Below the pieces are notes generated by a model. The model saw nothing but the letters and a program-made list of their open reading frames with translations, was not told the DNA's origin and ran no database searches. 64,000 nucleotides of DNA, taken from UMGS172 sp045636945 (GTDB lineage: Bacteria > Bacillota > Clostridia > Oscillospirales > Acutalibacteraceae). The position numbers were made by a program, and so were the translations under genes. How positions within the stretch are numbered: the first letter of the stretch is position 1; the number at the start of each line of letters is the position of its first letter. The DNA lies in contig JAZTYO010000032.1 in assembly GCA_045636945.1 (NCBI GenBank), positions 46,997 to 110,996 on the forward strand. The letters run 5' to 3'. Positions 17,871 through 27,000 of the stretch are shown in pieces.

Positions 17871-18110
17871 ATGGTTAAAATCAGACTTTGCCGTATGGGC
17901 GCTAAGAAGGCTCCTTTCTACCGTGTAGTTGTTGCTGACTCCAGATATCCCAGAGACGGTCGCTTTATCGAGTCCATCGGTTACTACAACCCCATGACCG
18001 AGCCCGCTACCGTTCAGATCGATGCTGACGCAGCAAAGAAGTGGATTGCTAACGGTGCTCAGCTTACCGATACCGTTAAGGATCTTCTTAAGAAGAACAA
18101 TGTTCTTTAA
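17871..18110 (+). CDS. rpsP: 30S ribosomal protein S16
   Basis: 79-aa ribosomal protein of the small subunit. Begins MVKIRLCRMGAKKAPFYR, continues VVADSRYPRDGRFIE and IGYYNP, all hallmark S16 blocks. ATG 17871 follows GGAGG with 8-base spacing; an earlier in-frame start has none. Located directly after ffh, as in many Firmicutes. Confidence 0.97.
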   Translation: MVKIRLCRMGAKKAPFYRVVVADSRYPRDGRFIESIGYYNPMTEPATVQIDADAAKKWIANGAQLTDTVKDLLKKNNVL

Positions 18111-18132
18111 TCTGTAGCAGGAGAAATTTATT

Positions 18133-18366
18133 ATGACAGAATTGCTTGTTACCATCGTTTCGGGACTTGTTTCAAGCCCTGAAAGTGTAACTGTTACTGT
18201 GGACGAGCCCAATGAAGAGGGTGTAATCGTATACCATCTTCACGTTGCCGAAGGTGATATGGGTCGTGTTATCGGTAAACAAGGAAGGATTGCAAAGGCT
18301 ATCCGCGTTGTAATGCGTGCTGCTGCAAACCGTAACAACGAAAAGATTGCCGTTGAGATCGACTGA
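18133..18366 (+). CDS. khpA: KH-domain RNA-binding protein KhpA (YlqC)
   Basis: 77-aa single KH domain protein that pairs with KhpB in Firmicutes and influences cell size and RNA fate. The GxxG loop is visible as GKQGRIAKAIR at about residue 48. It sits 22 bases after rpsP with GGAG upstream, in the conserved position between S16 and RimM. Confidence 0.93.
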   Translation: MTELLVTIVSGLVSSPESVTVTVDEPNEEGVIVYHLHVAEGDMGRVIGKQGRIAKAIRVVMRAAANRNNEKIAVEID

Positions 18367-18393
18367 TCTCTTCGGCTTCTTTGAAATGGAAAT

Positions 18394-18417
18394 TACCCCT
18401 CAAGGTCTTGAGGGGTA
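18394..18417 (+). other. Hairpin after khpA
   Basis: TACCCCTCAAG and CTTGAGGGGTA are perfect 11-base arms almost back to back, without a T-run. It could be an attenuator or an mRNA-stability stem separating khpA from rimM. Confidence 0.55.
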
Positions 18418-18440
18418 TTCTGATATATATTGTTTTAATA

Positions 18441-18485
18441 TCCCTCAGTCGGCTACGCCGACAGTTCCCTTTACACAAGGGAGCC
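18441..18485 (+). repeat. REP-like two-hairpin dispersed repeat (copy A)
   Basis: GTCGGC-tac-GCCGAC followed by a CCCTT...AAGGG hairpin. Same architecture as copy C at 41299-41350 and, in part, copy B at 33761-33783. Elements of this type are common in gut Clostridia. Here it lies inside the ribosomal operon between khpA and rimM. Confidence 0.6.
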
Positions 18486-18503
18486 TATAAAAGGTGTAAT
18501 TAT

Positions 18504-19016
18504 ATGATAAATAAATACTTACAAGCAGGAAAGGTTGTCGGCACACACGGAATTCGCGGTGAAATGCGAGTTGAGGTGTGGTGCGACAGTCCGGAGTTCC
18601 TTGCAAAATTCGAAAAACTTTATACCGATAAGGATGGTAACAGAGTGCTTTTGGTTAAATCGCGAGCACACGGTAATATATGCCTTGTTAAAGCTGATGG
18701 TATCGATTCAATCGAGTCGGCAGAGAAATATCGCGGTAAATTGCTTTATATTGACCGTGACGACTGCAAATTGCCTAAAGGCAGTTATTTTATTACCGAT
18801 ATTATCGACTGTGTTGCCGTTGATTTTTATACAAATGAGGAGTACGGCAAGGTTTGTGACGTTTCGCAGACTGGTGCTAACGATGTTTGGCATATTAAAC
18901 AAAACGAAAACGAATACCTCATTCCTAATGTACCTGAGTTTGTCAAAAAGGTAGATATAGAAGACGGCAAGGTTTACATAACACCTTTAAAAGGAACATT
19001 TGACGATGAAAATTGA
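18504..19016 (+). CDS. rimM: Ribosome maturation factor RimM (16S rRNA processing)
   Basis: 170-aa protein needed for late maturation of the 30S head, binding ribosomal protein S19. N-terminal RimM barrel begins LQAGKVVGTHGIRGEMRVEV; C-terminal PRC-barrel about 95-165 with LPKGSYFITDIIDC, GKVCDVSQTGANDVW and LIPNVPEFVKKVD. ATG 18504 is preceded by AAAAGGTG. It overlaps trmD by 11 bases, so the two are translationally coupled. Confidence 0.94.
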   Translation: MINKYLQAGKVVGTHGIRGEMRVEVWCDSPEFLAKFEKLYTDKDGNRVLLVKSRAHGNICLVKADGIDSIESAEKYRGKLLYIDRDDCKLPKGSYFITDIIDCVAVDFYTNEEYGKVCDVSQTGANDVWHIKQNENEYLIPNVPEFVKKVDIEDGKVYITPLKGTFDDEN

Positions 19017-19695
19017 TATTTTGACTCTTTTCCCCGAGATGTGTGATGCTGTGCTTAATGAAAGCATTATCGGTCGTGCAATCAAGGCGGGTTACGTTCA
19101 GGTAAATACCCATAATATCCGCGACTTTGCAGGAAATAAGCACAACCGTGTTGACGATGCACCATACGGTGGTGGAAAAGGTATGGTAATGCAGGCCGAG
19201 CCTATTTATCAGTGTTTCAAGAGTCTGCACGGTGAAGACGAACCAAAACCGTACCTCATTTATATGTCGCCAAAAGGCAAGAACTTTACTCAAAGTGACG
19301 CAATACGCCTTTCGGAATATGATAGAATAGTCCTTTTATGCGGTCACTATGAGGGTGTTGACCAACGTGTTTTGGACGAAATAGTCGACGAGGAGATATC
19401 GGTCGGAGATTATGTTTTGACGGGTGGTGAGCTTCCTGCATTGACCGTTACTGATGCTGTTTGCCGAATGATTCCTGGTGTTTTGCCTGAGGAGGTTTGC
19501 TTTAAGGAAGAAAGTCATTTTGACGGTCTTTTGGAGTATCCGCAGTATACAAGACCTGAGGTTTGGCACGGTGTTTCGGTGCCCGAGGTTTTGATGTCGG
19601 GGCATCACCTTAACATTGAAAAATGGCGTAAGGAAAAATCATTGGAAATAACCGAAAAATTGCGACCTGATATGCTTAAAACCTCTAAAGATTAA
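19006..19695 (+). CDS. trmD: tRNA (guanine-37-N1)-methyltransferase, operon copy
   Basis: 229-aa SPOUT methyltransferase that makes m1G37 in tRNAs with G36-G37, preventing +1 frameshifts. Begins MKIDILTLFPEM; knot motifs YMSPKGKNFTQ, LLCGHYEGVDQRV and SVGDYVLTGGELPAL; C-terminal GLLEYPQYTRPEVW and VLMSGHH. Complete and in the canonical place after rimM. A TTG 6 bases earlier is a possible alternative start. Unusually, rplS does not follow, and a second complete trmD is at 22380. Confidence 0.95.
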   Translation: MKIDILTLFPEMCDAVLNESIIGRAIKAGYVQVNTHNIRDFAGNKHNRVDDAPYGGGKGMVMQAEPIYQCFKSLHGEDEPKPYLIYMSPKGKNFTQSDAIRLSEYDRIVLLCGHYEGVDQRVLDEIVDEEISVGDYVLTGGELPALTVTDAVCRMIPGVLPEEVCFKEESHFDGLLEYPQYTRPEVWHGVSVPEVLMSGHHLNIEKWRKEKSLEITEKLRPDMLKTSKD

Positions 19696-19819
19696 GGATT
19701 TTTATTGATATGTTATAAAAGTTATTAATAGTTATGTAAAAATTCACCAAACAAGCCTTAAGAATAAAGACTTAAATTGTCGCAATACTAAAACTTTGTT
19801 AAGATTAGAAAAGTAATTG

Positions 19820-19847
19820 TTGACTATTGCGAAGTTTGTGGTATAAT
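19820..19847 (+). promoter_or_regulatory. Promoter of the HPr gene
   Basis: TTGACT (19820-19825) and TATAAT (19842-19847), 16-base spacer. The 264-base gap before the gene otherwise holds an AT-rich leader with a small stem at about 19909-19931 (CCGT...ACGG enclosing GGAT-tgc-ATCC) of unknown role. Confidence 0.7.
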
Positions 19848-19959
19848 GTTGATAAGCAAAAACGAAATATTGTGTTTTGTATCAATAACAAACAAAATAA
19901 AGTGCATTCACCGTCTGGATTGCATCCACGGTATTAAATGACATTAAGGAGTAATTATT

Positions 19960-20223
19960 ATGTTCGTAAAAGATGTTGTTGTTCAGAATCAGGTTGGTCT
20001 CCATGCACGTCCTGCAACCTTCTTTATTCAGAAGGCTAACGAGTTTAAGTCTTCAATATGGGTTGAGAAGGAAGAGCGTCGCGTAAACGCAAAGAGCCTT
20101 CTTGGTGTTCTGTCTCTCGGTATCGTAGGCGGCACCTCTATCCGTATTATTGCTGACGGTAGCGACGAGCAGCAGGCTGTTGAGGGTCTTGTAGCACTTG
20201 TTGAGTCCGGCTTTGCTGAGTAA
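19960..20223 (+). CDS. ptsH: Phosphocarrier protein HPr
   Basis: 87-aa phosphoryl carrier between Enzyme I and the sugar-specific PTS components. His15 lies in QVGLHARPA and the regulatory Ser46 in NAKSLLGVLSLG, so it can take part in both transport and HPr(Ser-P)/CcpA-type catabolite control; Crh-like proteins have Gln at 15. It is monocistronic with its own promoter and a strong terminator; Enzyme I is not adjacent. Confidence 0.94.
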   Translation: MFVKDVVVQNQVGLHARPATFFIQKANEFKSSIWVEKEERRVNAKSLLGVLSLGIVGGTSIRIIADGSDEQQAVEGLVALVESGFAE

Positions 20224-20238
20224 TATTGCTCTTAAATT

Positions 20239-20276
20239 TTAAAAGCAGTAGGAAGTAAAAACTTCTTACTGCTTTT
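20239..20276. terminator. Bidirectional terminator between HPr and the ATPase gene
   Basis: AAAAGCAGTA-g-GAAGT and ACTTC-t-TACTGCTTTT form a long stem with T-runs on both sides. Confidence 0.88.
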
Positions 20277-20280
20277 TTGT

Positions 20281-21024
20281 TTATTCCAATAACATTTTCA
20301 ACATTCTTTCAGGGTTGTCGAGGAATGCTTTTGTAACCTTATAGTGCTCGGTTTTGGTATATTCAACCGAAGAGATGCCGTCCTTTGAAAACTCTAAAAT
20401 TTCGGCATCGGGATAAGCCATCAGAATAGGGGAATGGGTTGCGATTATAAATTGCGAATCGTCTTTGACAAGTCGGTCGATTTCAGCTAATAACGTCAAC
20501 AATCTTGTCGGTGATAAAGCTGCTTCAGGCTCGTCAAGGATGTATAATCCCTTGCCACTAAAACGATTTTGAACTAAGGACATAAAGCCTTCCCCGTGTG
20601 ATTGCTTATGTAATGAAACACCGCCGTAGCCCTCTATAATAAATCCGCTTGCGGCAGGTTGGCGGTCAAGTTGGTCTATATTTGATGCAACGTTGTAAAA
20701 GCTTTCGGCACGTAAAAAATATCCGTCCTTGGCAAACTCCTGCTTTTCAAGGATTAAATGCTCGAATAACTCGGAGTGTGAGCTTTCGGTTTCAAAGGAA
20801 AAATTGCGACTGCCACCCTCGGCGTTGAAACCGAATGCCACCGCAATGGCTTCTGTGAGCGTTGATTTACCCGTTCCGTTTTCGCCTACAAAGAAGGTCA
20901 CATTTTTGTTAAAAACTAATTCACGGTGATTTTTGAGGTGTTTTACGGCAGGTAGGTCGTTCAAATACGAATTGATGTTGAGTGGACTGTCAAAAATGAC
21001 CTTTTTAATATACAGTCTATCCAT
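20281..21024 (-). CDS. AAA / ABC-type ATPase (predicted ATP-binding protein)
   Basis: 247-aa cytosolic ATPase of the RecF/SMC-like class. Walker A GENGTGKST at about 49-57, an ABC-like signature S-H-G-E-G, Walker B LYILDEPEAALS and a switch His in IIATHSPIL. It lacks membrane segments and a coiled-coil arm. Such ATPases are common in Clostridia and their function is unknown. Its ATG follows the MFS gene stop without a gap, so the two are co-transcribed and may act together. Confidence 0.8.
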   Translation of the reverse strand: MDRLYIKKVIFDSPLNINSYLNDLPAVKHLKNHRELVFNKNVTFFVGENGTGKSTLTEAIAVAFGFNAEGGSRNFSFETESSHSELFEHLILEKQEFAKDGYFLRAESFYNVASNIDQLDRQPAASGFIIEGYGGVSLHKQSHGEGFMSLVQNRFSGKGLYILDEPEAALSPTRLLTLLAEIDRLVKDDSQFIIATHSPILMAYPDAEILEFSKDGISSVEYTKTEHYKVTKAFLDNPERMLKMLLE

Positions 21025-22245
21025 TTAAACACGCTTTCTCGATTTGTGCAAAATTGAGTAGATAACTATTCCGATAAGAGGGAACAGCATACCAAGCTTC
21101 ATCCCTAACTGGTCGGGAGAAAGGCTAAGGCTTTGGGCAATATTCAAAAGTGCGGGTGACTCCAATGCGGCATCGGTAATAACACCGACCAACTGCGGAC
21201 CAACAGAAGCACCGAGGTCACCGCCTGCCGCCATAAGTGCGTATATAAACACACCGCCGTGAGGGAATTTATCAGATGCAACTATAAGTGAACCAGGCCA
21301 CATCATAGATGTGCAGAATCCCGTAAAAGCGCAGGCAATGAGTCCGATAAATGCAACGTCAGATATGGCACAAAGCAAATAACAAAGTGTTGCACCAACG
21401 GCACCAAGCAATAAAACCTTTGTGATGTTTTTTCCAATTTTTGAGTACAAAGTACGACCTAAGCCGAGTGCTACACCAAACATAGCAACACCCAATATAT
21501 CGCCCCAAAGCTTGGGAATTCCGAGTGACCTTTCGAGATAACTTGAAGACCACTGTGCCATTGTCACCTCACTTGCTCCGCCAAGGAAAATTCCAATAAC
21601 GCAAAGCCATAATGCCTTATTTTTAAAGTTGCTCAAAGCTCCTGATACCTTTTCGGGGGTTTCCATTTTTGGTAACGATGTAGTTGAAAAAAGTATTGCC
21701 GAAAGTAAGGGGATTACGGCAAAACTTATTACAAGCCATTGCCACAAATTGCGTCCAAGAAGCTTTATCAATAATGTAAACACAACAACGAAGAAAACAA
21801 CACCCCAGGCATAGACCGAGTGAAGCTTGCTCATTTCACGGTCGGGGTCGTCCGACGGTAATGCGGCAATTATAGGGCTTATCAATACCTCTGAAAGTCC
21901 TGCACCAAGCGAGAAAACAATAGTGCCGATTACTAAACCAAGATATTCATTTCCGTGGAAAATCCAGGGCGATGCCGCAAACAGAATCATTCCCATAACC
22001 GAAATACAAGGCATCAGCTTTACAGTCAGATGTATATTGAATTTGTGTGAGAAAAACGAGAAAATAAGGTCGATTCCTAACTGAATGACAAAGTTTATCA
22101 GAACCAATGCTCCTAACAGTGAATAAGAAATATCGTATAACTCACGGAAGGATAAAAACAGAAGAGGTGCCATATTAGAAACAATAGCCATAGATACGTT
22201 AGACATATAGCAGGCCATTTTTACACGCTTTGAATTAATTTCCAA
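21025..22245 (-). CDS. MFS transporter, about 12 membrane segments
   Basis: Roughly 406-aa major facilitator protein with about 12 hydrophobic helices and a central loop around residues 195-215. The pattern resembles fucose permease/sugar-porter-like MFS proteins, but the substrate is not decidable. The start is probably TTG 22245, with GGGAG 8 bases before it; TTG 22260 and ATG 22218 are alternatives. Directly followed by the ATPase gene. Divergent from the second trmD. Confidence 0.82.
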   Translation of the reverse strand: MEINSKRVKMACYMSNVSMAIVSNMAPLLFLSFRELYDISYSLLGALVLINFVIQLGIDLIFSFFSHKFNIHLTVKLMPCISVMGMILFAASPWIFHGNEYLGLVIGTIVFSLGAGLSEVLISPIIAALPSDDPDREMSKLHSVYAWGVVFFVVVFTLLIKLLGRNLWQWLVISFAVIPLLSAILFSTTSLPKMETPEKVSGALSNFKNKALWLCVIGIFLGGASEVTMAQWSSSYLERSLGIPKLWGDILGVAMFGVALGLGRTLYSKIGKNITKVLLLGAVGATLCYLLCAISDVAFIGLIACAFTGFCTSMMWPGSLIVASDKFPHGGVFIYALMAAGGDLGASVGPQLVGVITDAALESPALLNIAQSLSLSPDQLGMKLGMLFPLIGIVIYSILHKSRKRV

Positions 22246-22322
22246 AGTATCATCTCCCAACCACTAAATACTAACACAATTATTTATAGAATTCAACATA
22301 AAAAGCATAAGAATTTACCTAC

Positions 22323-22351
22323 TTGACAAAGGGATAATATCGGTACATAAT
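22323..22351 (+). promoter_or_regulatory. Promoter of the second trmD
   Basis: TTGACA (22323-22328) and CATAAT (22346-22351), 17-base spacer. This gives the second copy its own transcription unit. Confidence 0.65.
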
Positions 22352-22379
22352 AAATATATCTTTTCTTATAGGTGGATTT

Positions 22380-23102
22380 ATGAAAATATCGATTTTAACT
22401 ATTACTCCCGAGTTCTTCGAGCCGTTTTTGAATACCACAATTATAAGACGCGGTATTGATAAAAATGTTTGTGAAATTGAAATAATTGACATCAAAAGCT
22501 TTGCCCACGGTAGTTTCAGACATATTGACGATTCTCCGTTTGGCGGTGGCAAGGGTATGGTGATGCGTTGTCAACCAATTTTTGACGCGTTGAACTCGGT
22601 TTGCACTGATAATTCGTATAAGATACTGCTTTCACCCAAAGGGAAAACCTATAATCAATCCAAGGCACGCGAACTTTCAAAAATGGACCACATTGTGCTT
22701 GTTTGCGGTCATTATGAGGGTGTTGATGCTCGCGTTGAACAATGGATTGATGAACAGGTATCAATCGGTGACTACGTGCTTACGGGTGGAGAATTGGCCG
22801 CTGAGGTCATCACCGATTCAATAGTCCGTTTGCTAGACGGAGTACTCAGAGAAGGTTCTGCAACCGATGAATCGCACGAAAACGGGCTTTTGGAGTATCC
22901 ACAGTACACCCAGCCTCGAGAATTCCAAGGCTTAAAGGTTCCCGAGATACTGCTTTCAGGTCATAAGGCAAAAATCGACGATTGGAGATTAACACAGTCT
23001 TTGGTTTTGACAAGGGAACACCGTCCTGATATGTTTGAAAATTATGAATTAAGCAATAAAGAGAAAAATTTGCTTGAAGCATACGACAATAATAGTAACT
23101 AA
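22380..23102 (+). CDS. tRNA (guanine-37-N1)-methyltransferase, second copy
   Basis: 240-aa TrmD paralog. All core motifs are intact: MKISILTITPEFF start, DDSPFGGGKGMVM, LLSPKGKTYNQ, LVCGHYEGVDARV, SIGDYVLTGGELAAE and GLLEYPQYTQPREF, LLSGHKAKI. It is clearly diverged from the operon copy at 19006 (for example CEIEIIDIKSF against VQVNTHNIRDF), so it is not a recent duplication; an old duplication or transfer is likelier. GGTGG precedes the ATG and it has its own promoter. Whether both make m1G37 or one has a new target is open. Confidence 0.92.
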   Translation: MKISILTITPEFFEPFLNTTIIRRGIDKNVCEIEIIDIKSFAHGSFRHIDDSPFGGGKGMVMRCQPIFDALNSVCTDNSYKILLSPKGKTYNQSKARELSKMDHIVLVCGHYEGVDARVEQWIDEQVSIGDYVLTGGELAAEVITDSIVRLLDGVLREGSATDESHENGLLEYPQYTQPREFQGLKVPEILLSGHKAKIDDWRLTQSLVLTREHRPDMFENYELSNKEKNLLEAYDNNSN

Positions 23103-23119
23103 AAGCCGCAGGTTTTTGA
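23088..23119 (+). repeat. Left arm of a 32-bp perfect inverted repeat
   Basis: Matches the reverse complement of 24039-24070 over 32 bases. It starts inside the last codons of the second trmD and contains the terminator-like AAAAGCCGCAGG. Confidence 0.85.
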
Positions 23120-24038
23120 AGTGAACCCCAAAGTTTAGACAAAATTAAATATTAAATTATTAGCGAATGAGTTCTGTATTGTACAGGGCTCATTCCTTTT
23201 AATTTCAAGGAAATTCTTTCGTTGTTGTAGTAATGAATATATTTCTTCAAATCATCAAAGAAAGCGTTAACGCTTTCGAATTTTTCGCCGTAGAACATTT
23301 CAACCTTCAGTCTACCGAAGAAATTTTCCATAGCACCGTTATCCATACAGTTACCCTTTCGAGACATACTTTGAGTAATATTATGCTCTGCTAATAATCG
23401 TTAGTATTCGGCATGTTGGTACTGCCATCCTTGGTCTGAATGAAATATTGGCGTTGCATCTGCAGGTAGTATTTCAAATAAACCATTAAGCATTTCTCTA
23501 ATTTGTTCTAAATTAGGACTTGTTGAAATGGAATAAGATACAACCTCATTATTGAATAAATCTAAAACCGGTGAAAGATATACTTTCTCATCACAAACAT
23601 TGAATTGTGTAACATCAGTTGTTATCTTTTTAAATGGTTTTTCTGCATAAAAATCTCTTTTGAACAAATTGTCTGAAACTTTACCGATATTACCTTTGTA
23701 AGAATAGTATTTATCGTTTTTGCGTTGCTTACCTTTCAAACCAAGCTGTTTCATCAGTTTTTGTATGGTTTTATGGTTAATAGCATAGCCATTGTTACGC
23801 ATAGATATTGTAACTCTACGGTATCCATATCTGCCTTTATTGGTATTAAAAATATTCTGTATTTCTTGCTTTTCAAACTCACATTTATCTGCATATGGTT
23901 TCATTGTAACTCAAATGGTGTTCTCGCATATCTATTATAACACCCATTTTGAATTCTGCACTATATGCTTTGTTTTTTTCTTCCTGTTTTACCCATAAAA
24001 ATATGCACCCCAAAAGTGTCTAACTTTTGGGGTGCATA
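23120..24038 (-). mobile_element. Decayed IS3-family (IS150-like) insertion sequence
   Basis: About 920 bases bounded by IS3-type ends: left TGAACCCCAAAGTTTAGACA, right (minus strand) TGCACCCCAAAAGTTAGACA. The transposase is read leftward and is broken at three points. The right end carries an extra 16-base palindrome (24001-24016 with 24024-24039). The element sits between the arms of a 32-bp inverted repeat, that is, in the loop of the native convergent terminator. Direct target repeats are not evident to me. Confidence 0.82.
23152..23996 (-). pseudogene. IS3-family transposase remnant (orfA start fused to orfB)
   Basis: Reads as ATG 23996 (MGKTGRKKQ), a frameshift in an A-run, then an OrfA N-terminus (AYSAEFKMGVIIDMR, HHLSYNE), then loss of the rest of orfA, then OrfB from KPYADKCEFEKQ. 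The OrfB rve core is recognisable: TTDVTQF (first Asp), HSDQGWQYQH (second Asp) and ENFFGRLKVE (Glu). A TAA at 23401-23403 replaces what is a Gln codon in relatives (after QHAEY), and the reading continues in frame to PVQYRTHSLII. It cannot make a full transposase without suppression. Confidence 0.85.
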
Positions 24039-24070
24039 TCAAAAACCTGCGGCTTTTAGTTACTATTATT
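24039..24070 (-). repeat. Right arm of the 32-bp inverted repeat
   Basis: Reverse complement of 23088-23119; includes the stop codon of the GH16 gene. The two arms together would fold as a very long terminator stem if the IS were absent. Confidence 0.85.
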
Positions 24071-27000
24071 CAGTTGCGGGAGTGGATATGTAAAGCTCTT
24101 GTCCGTCAATCTGATAAATATGAACATAATCAACAATATACTTGTTGGATTCAGTCCAATAATCTGCACCAAGTATTGGCTCCTGATTCTGTGATGAAGA
24201 GTTAGCTACCGTCATTGAAACAATAAGACTTACCTTCTCGTTGAAGGCATCAATGTCATTGTTGTATCGGTCATTTTTATTGAAATCATATTCAAAATAT
24301 ACAGCACCGTCAACAGTAAATACTCCCTTATCTTCAGTCCAGAAGTAACCAAAGGTGTGATACTCATCATTAAAAGTTTTGCCTGAAGCAGCACTAGCAG
24401 TCTTTCTAAATCCTCTGTTATCTAAGCTATACTTTTCAACACCAAGGTTTGTACCAGCCGATGTTGGCCATGAGTGCATATTGAAGTGAGATTGTGAAGC
24501 ATTACCGAAAGACTCATTGATATCTATTTCGCTTTTATAAAGACCTGAGCAACCGCTGTTAGGAGTAAGCCAACAAGCTGTCCAAAGTCCTTCGCCGTTA
24601 GGAGTGATACAACTTACCTCAATATAACCGTAACGGTACTCCAATTTGCTGTGAGAACGGAGCATACCACCGTAGAACATTTTTTCTTCTTCGTTGTAAG
24701 CACCCTCAATAATAAGATTACCGTCTTTTACATAGGTGTGTTCATCGGAACGCATACTCTTCCAGCCGTCAAGTGTGGCAGAAACGTCAACGACATTACA
24801 TTCGTCCCATATGTCCTTGTTGATTTCAGTACCGTTAAAGTCCTCGAGGAAGGTGGGACGGTAGAATGTTTCACTAGAATAAGAATTAATCTTTTCAGAG
24901 TACTTTCCTGTCACAGTTCCGGTAAGTTTAGCGTTGTTTTCAGCATTTTCAAAAGCTTTTCCAAACTCGGCTATTGCCAAAGCTAAAGCGTAAGTGCTCT
25001 TTGCGTTGATGCTAGCCTTACCGTTTTCGAATTTAATCGCATAGTCATCATCGGTAAATAATGATGTGTCTATGGTATTCTGTGCAACATTACCAACAAA
25101 AATATTAATCTGCTTGTTCTTTGGATCCCAATTACTTTCTCTTACTATGTTAAACTTGGGAGAATTAGTTGAAGCTTTATTAAGCATATCAACAAGTTCT
25201 TCAATCTGCATCATAGCAAGGTAAGAGAAGTTGTAGTCAGGGATTACGATATTGTGTTCATAGTCAAGTGTGATGATGAACTTATACTGAGAACCGATAG
25301 CGGTATTACCAAGATAAACAGTTTTTCTTGTATAGGTTTTCTCGGCCTTGGTTTCCTTGATAACAATATCGTCAAAGTAAATAGTAGCAGTACAAAGTGT
25401 AGGATCATTACTTTGTTGAGCGAGCATAATAAGTACAGGGTTCTTTTCATCGGTCAGATTAGAACCGTCATAAGTAACTGTGGTTTGAACCGTTGACCAT
25501 TGACCTTCAGTCTTGAGTTCGGTTCCACCGAAGGGATTAGATTTTCCTTCAAAATCACCAATGTTTGCCTCTTTACAACCTCTGAACTGTACACTAATGG
25601 CGTCACCGTTAAGGTTTTCAATATAATATTTGTATGAAATAGTATAGGTATTGCCTATGGTTAATTTATAGCCTTCGGTAGTATTGTAGCCATCCTTGTA
25701 TATGCCAAAGTGAGTGTTATTGTCATTGTTCTCAAGGTTTAATTTTAAAACGGTGTTGGAGCTGTCGGTGGGGTCCTCGGCAAGAGTAAAGGGAGATATA
25801 CCTTGACCTTGCTTCTTATTCGGGTCATAAGGTCCGTTGACTTCAAAGTTGATAATCGAAGCATCATATTTAGCGTAAAGCGTTGTGTTGTCGCTAGGAA
25901 CAGATGAATAGGGGACAGTCAAGGTATCGTTGTACCAACCCTTGAAATTAGCACCGTTATAATCAACTGCACCAAGGTTAGGAGCGCCGATGTATGCATT
26001 TTCTATTTCGGTTTCGACTCCGTTGTTATTGTAAGTTACGTTTTCAACAAATAATTTGACAACGACATTCTCGTTTGCATCATATTCTCTAATCTCGATA
26101 TCATCGATGTAGATTATTAAATCGTTTTCTTCGTTCTGTAACTGAGAAAGGAAAATAAGATAAGGGTAGTTTTCAACGTTGTTTTTATTTGTGTTTAAGA
26201 GCATATATGCTTGCTGCCACACGTTACTACGTGACATTGTATATGTACCTAAGGAATCGGTTTTGTTATTAGCTAAACCAATGTTTCCTTCAGCAGCACC
26301 TCTTGTTGAAAATTCCTGATCCGTAACCTTTGAAGAAATAAAATAATATTTGAAAGAGACTACGTATTTATTGCCCTTTGTTAAAGTGTAACCGACATTT
26401 GCGCCTTCAATCAAAGGAACAGCAAAGTGAGTGTTGTTTGTATTGCCTTTCAGGTCAGCTTTTAAACATATATTATTAGGATTAATCGGGTCTAGAGCAC
26501 GTCTCCAAGGAGAAATTCCCAAACTGGTAGCACCGGTGTATTTGTTGTTGGGGTCGTAGAGACCGTTGGTTTCAAAAGAAATCTTAGTGTATGCTTTATA
26601 CTTTGTATAATAAGTATCTACACCGTCAGCAACAGTTGTATACCTAGTTGTGAGGGAAGCGTCGTACCAACCTTCAAACTCAGAATAACTATCGCTATAC
26701 TTGTCGTATATTGCAGATTTTGAAGGTAAAGCATCTCCGACATTAAGGCTTGCCTGCTCCATAACACCGTTATCAATCAACTTGACGGAATCGCTCTCGG
26801 CAAAACCGCCACCTACACCTACATTGTGAATAACAAGATTATCGATATAAAGGTTGTGTAGTGTTGTTTGACTTCCACCCACAAGACGGATAAATAAATG
26901 TTTGTAGTCACTGGTGTTAGTGACATTGAAACTACACAAAGCCCAATCGTTATGCTTAGTGAGTTTTGAACTTGTTATAAAAGTCTTAGATATTGCGTCT

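Noticed and set aside
24001..24039. 16-base palindrome as terminator of the GH16 gene
   Set aside because: It lies within the right end of the IS and has no T-run in the GH16 direction; it is better explained as part of the IS end.
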